Counted from the stretch's first letter, positions 29,118-38,605 are shown. The stretch: 64,000 nt of DNA from Halobacillus alkaliphilus (GCF_900113125.1 NZ_FOOG01000003.1:18687-82686); one strand, 5' to 3'. A program made the numbers and translations. The notes: generated from the sequence alone by a model not told the origin.

Positions 29118-29951
29118 CTATCCCTTAAGCCACTCCCTAATAGAGGTGTGAAAGGCGGGATCGTGCAGAATATGGTTATGATCAGTGTCTTTAACAATTG
29201 TCATGTTCATCCCAAACGTATTTTCATACCATTCGCTTAAACGCTCCGGATGAACTACTTCATCATGCTCTCCTACATAGGTACGTACTCGGTCTTCCAT
29301 TCCGCGAAATAAATCTGCTGGCACTTTCTCGAGAAAGCGGGACATCAACAAACGGAAGCTGAGCGATAGCCTTCCTGAATGATGGAATTCATCCGGGATT
29401 TGAGCAACAGTCCAATTCAAAATCCGCTTCACCCCTAATTTGTGCAATACCATTAGAGTTCCTGCCTTTTTCTGATACACAACATAGTCTACATCTGTAG
29501 AAGGTTTAAATTGATCCGTAGCATCATTACGGTAAACAGAAAGAGTGGGATGGAAAAAAGGAGAAATAAATAAGTAATGATCAGATGCCTTAGGATTTCT
29601 ATGAATCAACCTTAACAAATTAGCACAGCCCATCGAGTGACCAACTAATAAAATTTGATCATATCCTTTTTTCTTAACAAAATGGATGAAGTCAAATAAA
29701 TCATCATCAAACTGCTCCATATAAGAAAGGTCCCCGCGAGAGTTCAATTGATCATACCCTCTCAATATCGGTAAAAATACATCGGCTTCTAATTCCAGTG
29801 ATTCAGCAAATTTTTCCTGGTGGTTCAACTCAGCGGTAATTCCATGGATTAGGATCACAGCTCGATTTTTGGGTCTGTCTTTTTCAAAAGAGACATAATG
29901 TAAATGGGAAAAATCTCTCGCCGTATACATTTTCCAGTTCGTTTTTACCAT
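29118..29951 (-). CDS. alpha/beta hydrolase
   Basis: A 277-residue alpha/beta hydrolase. The oxyanion motif AVILIHGITAE is near residue 30 and the nucleophile elbow is GHSMGCANLL near residue 105; the catalytic acid and His are expected in VGEHDEVVH and the C-terminal DTDHNHI. It resembles monoacylglycerol lipase or serine aminopeptidase-like hydrolases. I chose the ATG at 29951 after GAGGAG; the earlier frame start overlaps the upstream gene. The 13-base gap to that gene suggests one operon. Confidence 0.75.
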   Translation of the reverse strand: MVKTNWKMYTARDFSHLHYVSFEKDRPKNRAVILIHGITAELNHQEKFAESLELEADVFLPILRGYDQLNSRGDLSYMEQFDDDLFDFIHFVKKKGYDQILLVGHSMGCANLLRLIHRNPKASDHYLFISPFFHPTLSVYRNDATDQFKPSTDVDYVVYQKKAGTLMVLHKLGVKRILNWTVAQIPDEFHHSGRLSLSFRLLMSRFLEKVPADLFRGMEDRVRTYVGEHDEVVHPERLSEWYENTFGMNMTIVKDTDHNHILHDPAFHTSIREWLKG

Positions 29952-29964
29952 CCCTTGATCTCCT

Positions 29965-30837
29965 CTATTCCATTTGCTGGAGGTATTTTGTAAATTCATT
30001 CACAGGGAGCTCGTGCTGAAGGCGCTGCTCCAATCGCTCCATATAATTCTTACTTAGATAAAAACGTCCTCCGCGATGGATCTCTCTTGCATAATGCAGG
30101 GGAGGAGTAAGACTTTCCTTTTTGTGAATAACGGTAAACGAAAGAGCTTCTACCACAGGGCCATTATGAAGAGTCACTTCAACTACTACCGGTCTGTAGA
30201 CATGGTTGGATACACCTTCCCGGCGAAATAAATAATCAAGAGCTTCCCCCGTAATTTTATAAACCACTCCCTCTACTGAGTCTCCGCTTCTCTCGATAAT
30301 ATCTGCTCGCCCGCCATCAGCACGATGATAAGAAAAGCCCAGATGATATCCTTGCAGCTCAGCTCCACCTTCAATTTCCTGAAATAAGTTCTGAACACCA
30401 CTTTTATAGAACCGCTCATGGTCCATACATGATCCGAAAGCGAAATAATAATAAGATTCCTTCTTTAATAATTGTTCCACCTTCCAGTCTTGGTGAAGAA
30501 CAGGTTTTCCTTCCGGTGGATGGGGATAGTAATAAACGTACGCAGAATAACTCTTCTGCTGGGTATGAACATCTGACATTTCTCGTTTAAATAGTGAATC
30601 TGGATCTTTCTCACGATATCCTTCCAGTCGATCCAACTGTTGTAACATTTCTTCATTAATTTCGTACAATTCCCCATAAGCAAGAGAAGCTTCATTTTTT
30701 ATTAAGAGGGGGTAATAAGAAGATCCTGAATAAAGCTCGCCGCTCGTCCAGGCTTGTTCGGATATAAGTGAAGCTCCTTCGAGGAAATGATGATTTTGTT
30801 CATTTTTGCGTAATGATCCATAAACAAACGCGTACAA
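29965..30837 (-). CDS. ykqA: two-domain gamma-glutamylcyclotransferase-like protein YkqA
   Basis: A 290-residue protein with two tandem GGCT/AIG2-like domains, each opening with a substrate loop: VYGSLRKNEQN at residues 5-15 and FAFGSCMDHERF near residue 132. It matches B. subtilis YkqA. The family releases 5-oxoproline from gamma-glutamyl amines or peptides. The start is TTG, seven bases after AGGAGG. It is tightly followed by the alpha/beta hydrolase. Confidence 0.75.
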   Translation of the reverse strand: MYAFVYGSLRKNEQNHHFLEGASLISEQAWTSGELYSGSSYYPLLIKNEASLAYGELYEINEEMLQQLDRLEGYREKDPDSLFKREMSDVHTQQKSYSAYVYYYPHPPEGKPVLHQDWKVEQLLKKESYYYFAFGSCMDHERFYKSGVQNLFQEIEGGAELQGYHLGFSYHRADGGRADIIERSGDSVEGVVYKITGEALDYLFRREGVSNHVYRPVVVEVTLHNGPVVEALSFTVIHKKESLTPPLHYAREIHRGGRFYLSKNYMERLEQRLQHELPVNEFTKYLQQME

Positions 30838-30871
30838 ATTCCTGCCTCCTTGTTTCTACATTAACTCAAAT

Positions 30872-31813
30872 TCAACGATCATTAATAGCTTGAGCACCTT
30901 GAATGGCACGAAGTACAGCCTGCTCTACCACATGAGCAGCTAAACTTGAAAGACCATTTAGATCCACTTCTACTTCATTTGTAGTTAATGTAAATAAAGT
31001 GTCTCCATCTACAAATGTATGAGAAGGACGTATGGTTCTTGCAAGTCCATCGTGAGCAAGGGCAGCTATTTTATTAGCTTGTGGTTTGGTCAATTTAGCA
31101 TTAGTTATAACAGATCCTATTGTTGTATTTCCACTAAATCGGTTTGTGTCTGTCTTTTCTATGGATTGAATCAACACATTCTCCGTTCCTAAGAAGCGCC
31201 CTTCCTTCTGAACGCCCGCAACGATTTGTCCTGTTTCCGGATCAATGACGTCCCCAAAGCTGTTCACAGCTACGACAGCTCCAATTTTCAAACTTCCTGC
31301 CTGAACTGCATAACTGCCTACTCCGCCTTTCATGGCATGATCTGGTCCCAGAACTTTCCCTACCGTTGCGCCTGCACCCGCTCCTTCAGCACCCTCCTTA
31401 AAAGGAATAGGGTCAAAAGCGTTTGTACAGGCCTGATAACCCATATTCCGGTCCGGTCGAACCGCTGGGTCACCTGTATGAAGATCAAAGAGAATCGCAC
31501 CAGGGACAATTGGCACTCGTGCGACCTGCACGTCAAAGCCAATACCACGCTCCTCAAGAAATTGCATAACGCCCGCTCCCACATCCAGCCCGTAAGCACT
31601 TCCTCCTGAAAGAAACACAGCGTGTACTTCCTCCACCAGGTTTTCAGAACGAAGCAGGTCTGTTTCTCTAGTTCCAGGTGAGCCCCCGCGAACATCTACT
31701 CCTCCCTTTGCCCCTCTCTCACAAATAATAACGGTGCAGCCTGTATTCGCATGAGGGTCTGTAGCCTGACCGATGCGGAAACCTTCTATATCCATTAAAT
31801 CGATCTTTTTCAT
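30872..31813 (-). CDS. P1-family (S58) self-cleaving aminopeptidase/amidase
   Basis: A 313-residue P1 peptidase of the DmpA/BapA/NylC type. The N-terminus binds GCTVIICERGAKGGVDVRGGSPGTRETDLL, FLSGGSAYGLD is conserved, and the self-processing site is in SGNTTIGSV near residue 228, cleaved before Thr. Such enzymes act on beta-peptides, D-amino-acid amides or nylon oligomers. The ATG follows AAAGGGGCG. It is the first gene of the hydrolase run that ends in dynA. Confidence 0.82.
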   Translation of the reverse strand: MKKIDLMDIEGFRIGQATDPHANTGCTVIICERGAKGGVDVRGGSPGTRETDLLRSENLVEEVHAVFLSGGSAYGLDVGAGVMQFLEERGIGFDVQVARVPIVPGAILFDLHTGDPAVRPDRNMGYQACTNAFDPIPFKEGAEGAGAGATVGKVLGPDHAMKGGVGSYAVQAGSLKIGAVVAVNSFGDVIDPETGQIVAGVQKEGRFLGTENVLIQSIEKTDTNRFSGNTTIGSVITNAKLTKPQANKIAALAHDGLARTIRPSHTFVDGDTLFTLTTNEVEVDLNGLSSLAAHVVEQAVLRAIQGAQAINDR

Positions 31814-31891
31814 ATCTTTCGCCCCTTTTAGTTTTTATGTAGTAAAGAATGGGGAAAACTTCAATATACCAAATGCAGGAGGTGCTTCTAA

Positions 31892-32164
31892 ATGGAAAGA
31901 AATCATTTAATTGTTCATGGCAGAGTACAGGGGGTAGGCTTTCGTGCCTCGGCTAAGCAAATTGCAGACCAGCTTGATATAACAGGCTGGGCTAAAAACA
32001 AGCCAGATGGAACAGTGGAAATTGATGCTGAAGGCGAAGGCCGCCAACTGAAACAATTCATAGATAAAATAAATGAAGGTCCTACACCCTTTGCCAAAGT
32101 TGAAGCTTTAGATATTACCGAGAAAGAAGTAACTAATAGTTATGATAGCTTTCGTACGACTTAA
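31892..32164 (+). CDS. acyP: acylphosphatase
   Basis: A 90-residue acylphosphatase. The catalytic Arg is in HGRVQGVGFRAS and the Asn in WAKNKPDGTVEI, the two invariant residues of the fold. It hydrolyses carboxyl-phosphate bonds such as acetyl phosphate. GGAGG precedes the ATG. Single gene, divergent from the P1 peptidase. Confidence 0.95.
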   Translation: MERNHLIVHGRVQGVGFRASAKQIADQLDITGWAKNKPDGTVEIDAEGEGRQLKQFIDKINEGPTPFAKVEALDITEKEVTNSYDSFRTT

Positions 32165-32169
32165 TAATC

Positions 32170-32195
32170 TTGACCGCAGGATATCCTGCGGTCAA
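32170..32195. terminator. bidirectional terminator-like palindrome
   Basis: A perfect 12-bp palindromic stem (32170-32181 with 32184-32195) between convergent genes, with T-rich flanks. Confidence 0.75.
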
Positions 32196-32211
32196 GGTTA
32201 TTTATTTCTTA

Positions 32212-32952
32212 TTATTTTTTGTGCATTGGCCTTACAATAACCTCATTTACATTGACGTTAGAAGGCTGTGTTGCCGCATAAGCAACAGCGCGTGCAATGT
32301 CATTCGCTTCCAGCGGATCCATGCTGCGGTCTTTGAACATATCAAGTACTTCACCATCTGTGATATGTTCGGTCAATTCTGTATCTACCGCTCCCGGTGA
32401 AATGTTTGTCACTCGTACTCCCGAGCGTGACAATTCTTTTTCCATCCCCATGGAAAGAGCGCGAACTGCATATTTCGTTGCACTATAAACCGTACTAGAA
32501 GGAAAGACTTCATGGCCCGCCACGGAAGATACATTAATTATATGTCCAGCATCCTGATCCAGCATAACAGGGAGAGAGGCATGAATGCCGAACAGTACTC
32601 CTTTAATGTTCACATCAACCATTTGCTCCCACTCATCAACATGGTCATTTTTTAAGAAAGATAAAAGCATGACGCCGGCATTATTAACAAGGATATCGAC
32701 GCTTCCGAATTGATCCTTCGTTTCTTTTACAAGCTGCTCTACATCTTCTTTTTTGGTGACGTCCGTTTCCACTACTTTAGCTTCTACATTATAGGACTCT
32801 GTAATTTCATTCGCTAATTCCTGCAATTTCTCAGCTCGTCGTGCTGCAAGCACCACATTGGCACCTGTGTCAGCAAGATGATGGGCGATAGCTTTTCCTA
32901 TTCCACTGCTTGCCCCTGTAATGATCGCTACCTTATTGTTTAATTTAGTCAT
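32212..32952 (-). CDS. SDR-family oxidoreductase
   Basis: A 246-residue classical SDR. The NADP-binding TGASSGIGKAIA is at residues 13-24, NNAG near 90, the Ser in INVSSVAG near 140 and the catalytic YSATK near 155; AARRAEK suggests NADP(H). The substrate is unknown. GGAGG precedes the ATG. Confidence 0.85.
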   Translation of the reverse strand: MTKLNNKVAIITGASSGIGKAIAHHLADTGANVVLAARRAEKLQELANEITESYNVEAKVVETDVTKKEDVEQLVKETKDQFGSVDILVNNAGVMLLSFLKNDHVDEWEQMVDVNIKGVLFGIHASLPVMLDQDAGHIINVSSVAGHEVFPSSTVYSATKYAVRALSMGMEKELSRSGVRVTNISPGAVDTELTEHITDGEVLDMFKDRSMDPLEANDIARAVAYAATQPSNVNVNEVIVRPMHKK

Positions 32953-33046
32953 AGTATTCCCTCCTATTAAAAGCTTCTCATGATATTTACCCTTTTTAAT
33001 TCAATCTTATTCATACCCCGGACGATCAAAAAGGCGTGAACTATAA

Positions 33047-33076
33047 AAAACCGTCTCTATTTCTAGAGACGGTTTT
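33047..33076 (-). terminator. terminator of the ferredoxin gene
   Basis: A 13-bp stem (33047-33059 with 33064-33076), loop ATTT/TTCT-like, with T-run on the minus strand. Confidence 0.85.
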
Positions 33077-33085
33077 AAGTATGAA

Positions 33086-33325
33086 TTATTGTTCCTCAAA
33101 GAACTTACGATTCAACTCGATGTATTTGTTTTCTTCTTCTGGTACTTCATCCTCTATATAAATAGCTTCAACCGGACATACGGCTTCACAGGCGCCACAG
33201 TCGATGCAAATGTCAGGATCAATGTAAAACATATCTTTACCTTCTTCTATACAATCTACAGGACACACATCCACGCATTCCCCGGCTTTTTCATCTTTAC
33301 AAGGGGATGTAATAACAAATGCCAT
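33086..33325 (-). CDS. ferredoxin with two iron-sulfur sites
   Basis: A 79-residue ferredoxin. The second cluster motif CIDCGACEAVCP is complete. The first has CKDEKAGECVDVCPVDCI, which spaces the cysteines as in the FdxA type, usually one [3Fe-4S] and one [4Fe-4S]. It carries electrons in metabolism; the partner is unknown. The acidic C-terminus is typical. AGGAGG precedes the ATG. Confidence 0.9.
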   Translation of the reverse strand: MAFVITSPCKDEKAGECVDVCPVDCIEEGKDMFYIDPDICIDCGACEAVCPVEAIYIEDEVPEEENKYIELNRKFFEEQ

Positions 33326-33478
33326 AGATATTCTCCTCCTTCTAGTTGTTAAGTGTGTTTAAATAACTATTCACGTTAACTAGTTTCGATAAACACTAAA
33401 TTCTATGATAACGACTATAGTATAAATTAGCAATTACTTCCGCTAAAATTCGACTAAATTGAGCAAAATTCCTGGTAG

Positions 33479-34033
33479 CTAGTAATTCTCCTGCCAGATT
33501 CGCTCTACCATATATTCTCCCCCCTGCTTTTGCACTAAGAACATATCAGGGTTCGATAAACGTTTCCATTCATAAAAACCGATCTCCCGGTTATACTTTT
33601 GCAGCAGCAAAGCAAGAAGGTTGCCGTGGGTTACAAGCAGCACATTCCCACAATCCTCTTGTTCAAGCTCATCTACAAGGGAGAGGATTCTCTTTTTAGC
33701 TTCCTGAGATGACTCGCCGCCTGAGAATTTTAATTCAGGATCTTTAAACGTATCATGCAGGACTTCTTCCCAATCATCCAGGGGTTCATGGCTTAGGATT
33801 CGCTCCTCTAGACGCTCATCCGTTTTTATGGACAATCCTTTACTTAAGGCAAAAGGCTTAATTGTTTCTATCGCTCGTAAGAAAGGGCTTGAAATAATAT
33901 GATCAATTTCGTAACCGGATTGATCAAGAAAATTAGCTAACACCTGAGCCTGGCGGACCCCTGATTTTGTCAGCGGGGAATCCTCGTGCTGCCCTTCTGT
34001 TTCACTATGGCGTACTAAAATCAATTTGTCCAT
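33479..34033 (-). CDS. histidine phosphatase superfamily protein
   Basis: A 184-residue phosphoglycerate-mutase-like protein. The nucleophile His is in LILVRHSETEG, the second catalytic His in LLVTHGNLLALLL, and ISSPFLRAIET contains the substrate-binding Arg. Likely a phosphatase; the substrate is not evident. I chose the ATG at 34033, nine bases after AGGGGAGG; an earlier ATG touches that site. Confidence 0.85.
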   Translation of the reverse strand: MDKLILVRHSETEGQHEDSPLTKSGVRQAQVLANFLDQSGYEIDHIISSPFLRAIETIKPFALSKGLSIKTDERLEERILSHEPLDDWEEVLHDTFKDPELKFSGGESSQEAKKRILSLVDELEQEDCGNVLLVTHGNLLALLLQKYNREIGFYEWKRLSNPDMFLVQKQGGEYMVERIWQENY

Positions 34034-34116
34034 TTTCTCCATCCTCCCCTTAAATTAACCTTATCCTTATTATCGCTGATGGGAGGAGTGTTGACAAGGA
34101 AGCTCAGGAGAAAATG

Positions 34117-35712
34117 TCACTTTTTATACACTCTTTTCCCTCTATACCAAGTTTCTACAACTTCTATAGTATTAAGTTCTTCTACAGCAACCTCTTTGGG
34201 GTGCCGGTCTAATAGAACAAAGTCAGCCTGGTAATCAGCTTCTATTCTACCCTTTTCTCTCTCTCTGTATTCAAGTTCTGCAGGAGTATTGTAAAAACCC
34301 GAGAATGAGGCGTCCACCGAAAGTTTTTCCTGCGGCATCCACCCTCCAGGCGGCTGACCCTCCAGGTCCATCCGGTTCACAGCGGTGTAAATAGATACGA
34401 GCGGATTAATAGCACCAATCGGAAGATCAGAGCTGAGTGTAATCGGAATTTGGGCTTTATATAAACTTTGAAAAGCATCGCAATAAGGAACAAGTTCTTC
34501 AGGCATCCACTTTTCCTTTTTATCCCATTCTCCTAACAAGAAAGATGGCTGCGTTTCAATATAAGGTTTTAAATTCGTTAATCGTTGGAGCAGATCAGGA
34601 GCAAGTGTCTGTGCATGAATGATTCGATGTCTGCGATTGCTTGTATCCACTCCATCCTGTTCAAGTGCTTCGATGGCTTGTTCTACTGCCCTGTCACCAA
34701 TGGCGTGCATAGCTACCTGCATGTTGTTTTCGGAAGCCGTTCTCACCATGTCGTTTAACTCTGACTGGGAATAAATTAATGTTCCTTGAGTCTCTGGAGC
34801 TTCAGGGTACGGATTTCTCATGGCTGCTGTGAACAAACGCTGCGTGCCGTCTAGAAAGATTTTAACAGCACCGACTTTTACCTGATCTGTTCCATCTCCC
34901 GTTCGCATAGTGCTTCTATTTAAATAATTATGAAGATCATTTATATTGAAAATATAATGGTGGAGTTGTACATCAATCAGGAGCTTACCTTCCTGTTCTA
35001 ATTCAGTATAAGCCTGCCATAGTTTCTCATAAGAACCGATAAAATTAATGTCGTCACTATGGACGGAAGTAACACCCACTTCACTTAAGTAAGGTACTGC
35101 AGCCGTTATGGCTTCTTTCGCATCGTCTACCGAACGCCCCCAAAAATGGTGCTTAATGTAATGGACGGCAGTGTCTTTAAAACGTCCGGTCCAGTTACCT
35201 TGATCATCTTTTTCCTTAAATTCTTCCGGTTCCTTTTCAAATCCTTTATCGTTTCTAAGTAAATCCATGGCCTGCTCACTAATAACACATTCATGTCCAT
35301 CCTGATGCATGAAATAAATATAAGAGTTTACCTGTATTTCACTTAAGTCCTTGGCTGTAAGTAAATAATCAATATCATCGAATTGATCATCATTAAAACC
35401 TTTTCCGAAAATCCAATCATATTCTTGCATCTCATCATAATGATTTTCCACAAGATTCTTCATTTCTCGCCAGCTGGTTACCTCTGTTAAATCCAATTCT
35501 TTTTTTAATAGGCCAAATCTCAATAGGTGCATATGGCTGTCGTTAAAAGAAGGGGCTAGTACCTTCCCCTCTCCATCTATGACATTTTTGTCTCCTTCAT
35601 AAGGGCTTTCATAAATGGCCGCGATTTTATCTTCTTCGACGTCTACAGCATATCGGGTATCTTCATCGTATTGGGATGATGGCTGGTAAATCCTGATATT
35701 ATCAATTACCAT
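34117..35712 (-). CDS. metal-dependent amidohydrolase, YtcJ-like
   Basis: A 531-residue amidohydrolase of the YtcJ/AepA group. The first metal motif is HMHLLRFGL in APSFNDSHMHL near residue 62, with further ligands in HQDGHE, VHSDDIN, HAIGDRA and SSDLPIG. These enzymes hydrolyse amides; the substrate is unknown. I chose the ATG at 35712, eight bases after AAAGGAG. Single gene. Confidence 0.8.
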   Translation of the reverse strand: MVIDNIRIYQPSSQYDEDTRYAVDVEEDKIAAIYESPYEGDKNVIDGEGKVLAPSFNDSHMHLLRFGLLKKELDLTEVTSWREMKNLVENHYDEMQEYDWIFGKGFNDDQFDDIDYLLTAKDLSEIQVNSYIYFMHQDGHECVISEQAMDLLRNDKGFEKEPEEFKEKDDQGNWTGRFKDTAVHYIKHHFWGRSVDDAKEAITAAVPYLSEVGVTSVHSDDINFIGSYEKLWQAYTELEQEGKLLIDVQLHHYIFNINDLHNYLNRSTMRTGDGTDQVKVGAVKIFLDGTQRLFTAAMRNPYPEAPETQGTLIYSQSELNDMVRTASENNMQVAMHAIGDRAVEQAIEALEQDGVDTSNRRHRIIHAQTLAPDLLQRLTNLKPYIETQPSFLLGEWDKKEKWMPEELVPYCDAFQSLYKAQIPITLSSDLPIGAINPLVSIYTAVNRMDLEGQPPGGWMPQEKLSVDASFSGFYNTPAELEYREREKGRIEADYQADFVLLDRHPKEVAVEELNTIEVVETWYRGKRVYKK

Positions 35713-35783
35713 ATTCATTGCTCCTTTATACCTAATATTCTATATCCATACCTTCCCCATTTACTGCGCAATAAACATTAAAA

Positions 35784-35809
35784 ACCGACAGCGCGATAGC
35801 ACTGCCGGT
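35784..35809 (-). terminator. terminator of the DUF6501 gene
   Basis: An 11-bp stem with two G-U pairs on the minus strand (35799-35809 with 35784-35794), loop TATC, followed by T5. Confidence 0.85.
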
Positions 35810-35814
35810 AGAGT

Positions 35815-36018
35815 TTATACTTCTTTAAAGTATTCTTTATAAAAGCCGCCCATACGACCAGAATTATCAATCACAAAATAAAATTCTTCACTTTCATTTT
35901 TAACATCATACCTTTTACCAGGCGTTAACACATTTTCTACAACGAATTTTGCTGCATCATTATGGACGCATTCAATCTGCTTAATAGTCGGGTTGTTTTC
36001 CCAAGTCTTATGAATCAT
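35815..36018 (-). CDS. DUF6501 family protein
   Basis: A 67-residue protein rich in aromatic and charged residues (NPTIKQIECVHNDAAKFVV...GGFYKEYFKEV). It matches the small Bacillales DUF6501 family; no function is known. I chose the ATG at 36018, nine bases after AAGGAGG. Confidence 0.7.
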   Translation of the reverse strand: MIHKTWENNPTIKQIECVHNDAAKFVVENVLTPGKRYDVKNESEEFYFVIDNSGRMGGFYKEYFKEV

Positions 36019-36099
36019 ACTTTTCATCCTCCTTATTCTTCTTTATCCCTATCATACCTTGAAACGGAAAGAGGACTCAATCATTACAAACATTTTCAT

Positions 36100-36717
36100 T
36101 CATTGGATTAGGTGTGTTTCATACCAGTCTCTGCCTGCCTTCACTTCTGATTCAGTCAGTTGATGACCGGACCTTTCCCAGTGATCTGTCACCTGTGCGC
36201 CCGCTTCTTCCAGCATCTGTTTTAAATCAACGGTTTCTTGAGCTGGACAAATGGGATCGTTTTCTCCGGCTCCAATAAATACCGGCAAGCCTTTTTGAAC
36301 TGGGAGCTGTATGCCTCTTCTTGGAACCATTGGATGAAACAGTAATGCACCTTCCAGGCTTTTTTCATAATGAAATAACAAACTTCCAGCTATATTGGCT
36401 CCGTTCGAATAACCAATAGCCACTACTTTATTACGGTCAAAATCATACGCATCTGCAGCTTCAGTCAGAAATTCGTTTAACTCTCTCGTTCTGATGATCA
36501 GATCTTCTTCATCAAAAACGCCTTCACGCAGACGTTTAAAGAAACGGGGCATCCCACTTTCTAAGATGTTTCCCCTGACTGATAATACGGAAGCGTCAGG
36601 ATCAATCATGGAAGCAACGGGAAGCAAATCCTTCTCCGTCCCGCCGGTGCCATGCAGCAACAGAAGTACACGTTCATTTCCAGGCTTTCCCTGTTCGAAT
36701 ATATGCTTCATTTTCAT
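36100..36717 (-). CDS. mhqD: MhqD-like carboxylesterase (alpha/beta hydrolase)
   Basis: A 205-residue alpha/beta hydrolase of the phospholipase/carboxylesterase family, close to B. subtilis MhqD. The oxyanion loop is LLLHGTGGTEKDLLP, the nucleophile Ser is in AIGYSNGANIA near residue 113, and catalytic Asp and His are expected in GAGENDPICPAQ and SGHQL. MhqD is induced by quinones and acts on small aromatic esters or similar; the substrate here is inferred. Confidence 0.75.
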   Translation of the reverse strand: MKMKHIFEQGKPGNERVLLLLHGTGGTEKDLLPVASMIDPDASVLSVRGNILESGMPRFFKRLREGVFDEEDLIIRTRELNEFLTEAADAYDFDRNKVVAIGYSNGANIAGSLLFHYEKSLEGALLFHPMVPRRGIQLPVQKGLPVFIGAGENDPICPAQETVDLKQMLEEAGAQVTDHWERSGHQLTESEVKAGRDWYETHLIQ

Positions 36718-36808
36718 AGTAGATCGCTTCTCCTTTGCATTATTCTTTACCTAGCTTATCGTCGATTATCAGTTTATCTTTAATTCGAGATATAGTCAAA
36801 GAGAAGAC

Positions 36809-37837
36809 CTATACCTTTTTGGATAAGAACTTTTGGTAAAAAATAGGCAGGATAATCACGATGGTAAGTAGACGTATCATTTGCAATGAACTTACAATGG
36901 CTGGCTGGCCACCTGCCGCCTGGGCAGTAAGAGCCATTTCTACCAATCCTCCTGGAGCAAGACTTAGCACAGCGGTTACTAAATCCATATCTGTCCACCC
37001 CGAAAGCAAAAATCCAAGAGCGATTCCAAATGCTATAATTATAATAGCCAATCCAAAATACAGCAGACAGTATTTCCCTGCTTGCAATATATCTCTTATA
37101 GAAACTGAATGACCAAGATGGACACCTATCATAATTTGAGCAGCAATAAAAAATAAATCCGGTAGTTCATATAGGGGAGTACCAATAGATTGAAGCAGCC
37201 CTATAATGATCATAGGAACAATAACTAAAGCTGCCGGAATCCGAGCTTTGAGTAAGAGTGCGATAAAATATACCATGCCATAGATGACTATAGTCCATAA
37301 CGATTCTTCCTGCGCGCTGGAGTTCATCATAGGAGAAGAGGATTGATAAAACCAATGAGTAGCTGCAAAGGGAATAATAAATAATACACAAACCAGGCGT
37401 ATCGTATGAAATATAGTAACGAGAACCGTATTTGCTTGTAATGATTCACTGACTGCTATCATTGCAGAAAGCCCTCCAGGTGCACTCCCAATTAAACTGG
37501 TTGAGATATCGATTGCTGTTTTTGTTGAGATAAGATAGGCTAAAAACAGGCTGAGAGAAATAAGCACAAGAGAAAGAAGTGTATAAGGAATAAAATAAGG
37601 AACGACTAAGGCAAACGTTTGTGATGTAAAAGTGAGGCCTATTTGGATGCCAAGCAGTGCAAATGCTGCGTTTCTTATCGATGGGTGACTGGTTGTTTCA
37701 TAATTGAACCAGTATTTAAGTACGACCAGCCCGGCTACTGGACCGAGAATCCAGGGAAGAGGAAGCTTTAGCAGCCAGAATATTCCCCCGGCAGTTAGCG
37801 CTAACGCATAGGTAAGAATAGACTTTCGGATAGAAAT
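36809..37837 (-). CDS. AbrB-family membrane protein with ATT start
   Basis: A 342-residue membrane protein of the AbrB duplication family (AbrB/ammonia monooxygenase-type), with about ten hydrophobic helices and the repeated LTAGG...LLGIQIG and APGGLVEMALTAQA motifs. Only an ATT codon at 37837 fits: it is eight bases after GAGGAGG, an in-frame TAA lies just upstream, and no ATG, GTG or TTG occurs between them. The first ordinary start would remove about 90 residues of obviously homologous helices. Transported substrate unknown. Confidence 0.8.
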   Translation of the reverse strand: MSIRKSILTYALALTAGGIFWLLKLPLPWILGPVAGLVVLKYWFNYETTSHPSIRNAAFALLGIQIGLTFTSQTFALVVPYFIPYTLLSLVLISLSLFLAYLISTKTAIDISTSLIGSAPGGLSAMIAVSESLQANTVLVTIFHTIRLVCVLFIIPFAATHWFYQSSSPMMNSSAQEESLWTIVIYGMVYFIALLLKARIPAALVIVPMIIIGLLQSIGTPLYELPDLFFIAAQIMIGVHLGHSVSIRDILQAGKYCLLYFGLAIIIIAFGIALGFLLSGWTDMDLVTAVLSLAPGGLVEMALTAQAAGGQPAIVSSLQMIRLLTIVIILPIFYQKFLSKKV

Positions 37838-37927
37838 ATTTGGAACCTCCTCACTTTACAAATTTACCTCACAACTGTTCTCAGAATCCTATACATATCG
37901 AATAAAATAGAAAGGAGTCTCCCTAAA

Positions 37928-38596
37928 ATGGATAAATGGATTTACGGTTATGACCGTGCTCGTTCCCGTTTTAATCATCTGCACCTGCGTAATTATTACA
38001 AAAGCGACTTTGAAGATCTAATACAAATTCAAAAAAAAGCTTTTCCTCCCCCTTTTCCACCAGAGCTATGGTGGAACAAAGAACAACTGGCTAATCATTT
38101 GGAAATCTTCCCACAGGGATGTATTTGTATAGAAGTAGATGGGGTTGTAGCAGGTTCGATGACCACAATGAGAACTGATATGACCAATGAAGTTATCGAC
38201 CATACATGGGATTCAATGACGGGTGAAGGAACCATGAGCACGCATAATCCAGAAGGAAATACTCTTTATGTAGTGGATCTGTGTGTAGACCCCGATTACC
38301 GTTCTTTGGGTCTTGGCCGGCAGCTCACTCAAGCCATGTATGAGAACGTCGTTCATTTGAACCTTGAACGTCTCGTCGGTGGTGCAAGGATGCCTCTCTA
38401 CCATAAATATCATCAGGAACTTACGCCTGAAGAATATGTGAATCTTGTCATCGGGGCAGAGATTAAGGACCCGGTAATAACATTTTTATTAAAATCCGGT
38501 CGTTCTCCTATCAAACCAATGGCTGATTATATTATGGATGAAGAGTCCTGTCATTACGGATTACTAACTGAATGGCGTAATCCCTTTTTCAGTTAA
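37928..38596 (+). CDS. GNAT-family N-acetyltransferase
   Basis: A 222-residue GNAT protein: YVVDLCVDPDYRSLGLGRQLTQAMYENV contains beta4 and the acetyl-CoA loop. The N-terminal LRNYYKSDFEDLIQIQKKAFPPPFPPELWW and the C-terminal GRSPIKPMADYIMDEES extend it, resembling the acetyltransferase module fused to nitrilases in some bacilli (YhcX-like). Substrate unknown. AAGGAG precedes the ATG. Confidence 0.8.
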   Translation: MDKWIYGYDRARSRFNHLHLRNYYKSDFEDLIQIQKKAFPPPFPPELWWNKEQLANHLEIFPQGCICIEVDGVVAGSMTTMRTDMTNEVIDHTWDSMTGEGTMSTHNPEGNTLYVVDLCVDPDYRSLGLGRQLTQAMYENVVHLNLERLVGGARMPLYHKYHQELTPEEYVNLVIGAEIKDPVITFLLKSGRSPIKPMADYIMDEESCHYGLLTEWRNPFFS

Positions 38597-38605
38597 TTTA
38601 GAGAA

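Noticed and set aside
31360..31695. 111-codon minus-strand frame
   Set aside because: Lies inside the P1 peptidase gene in another frame.
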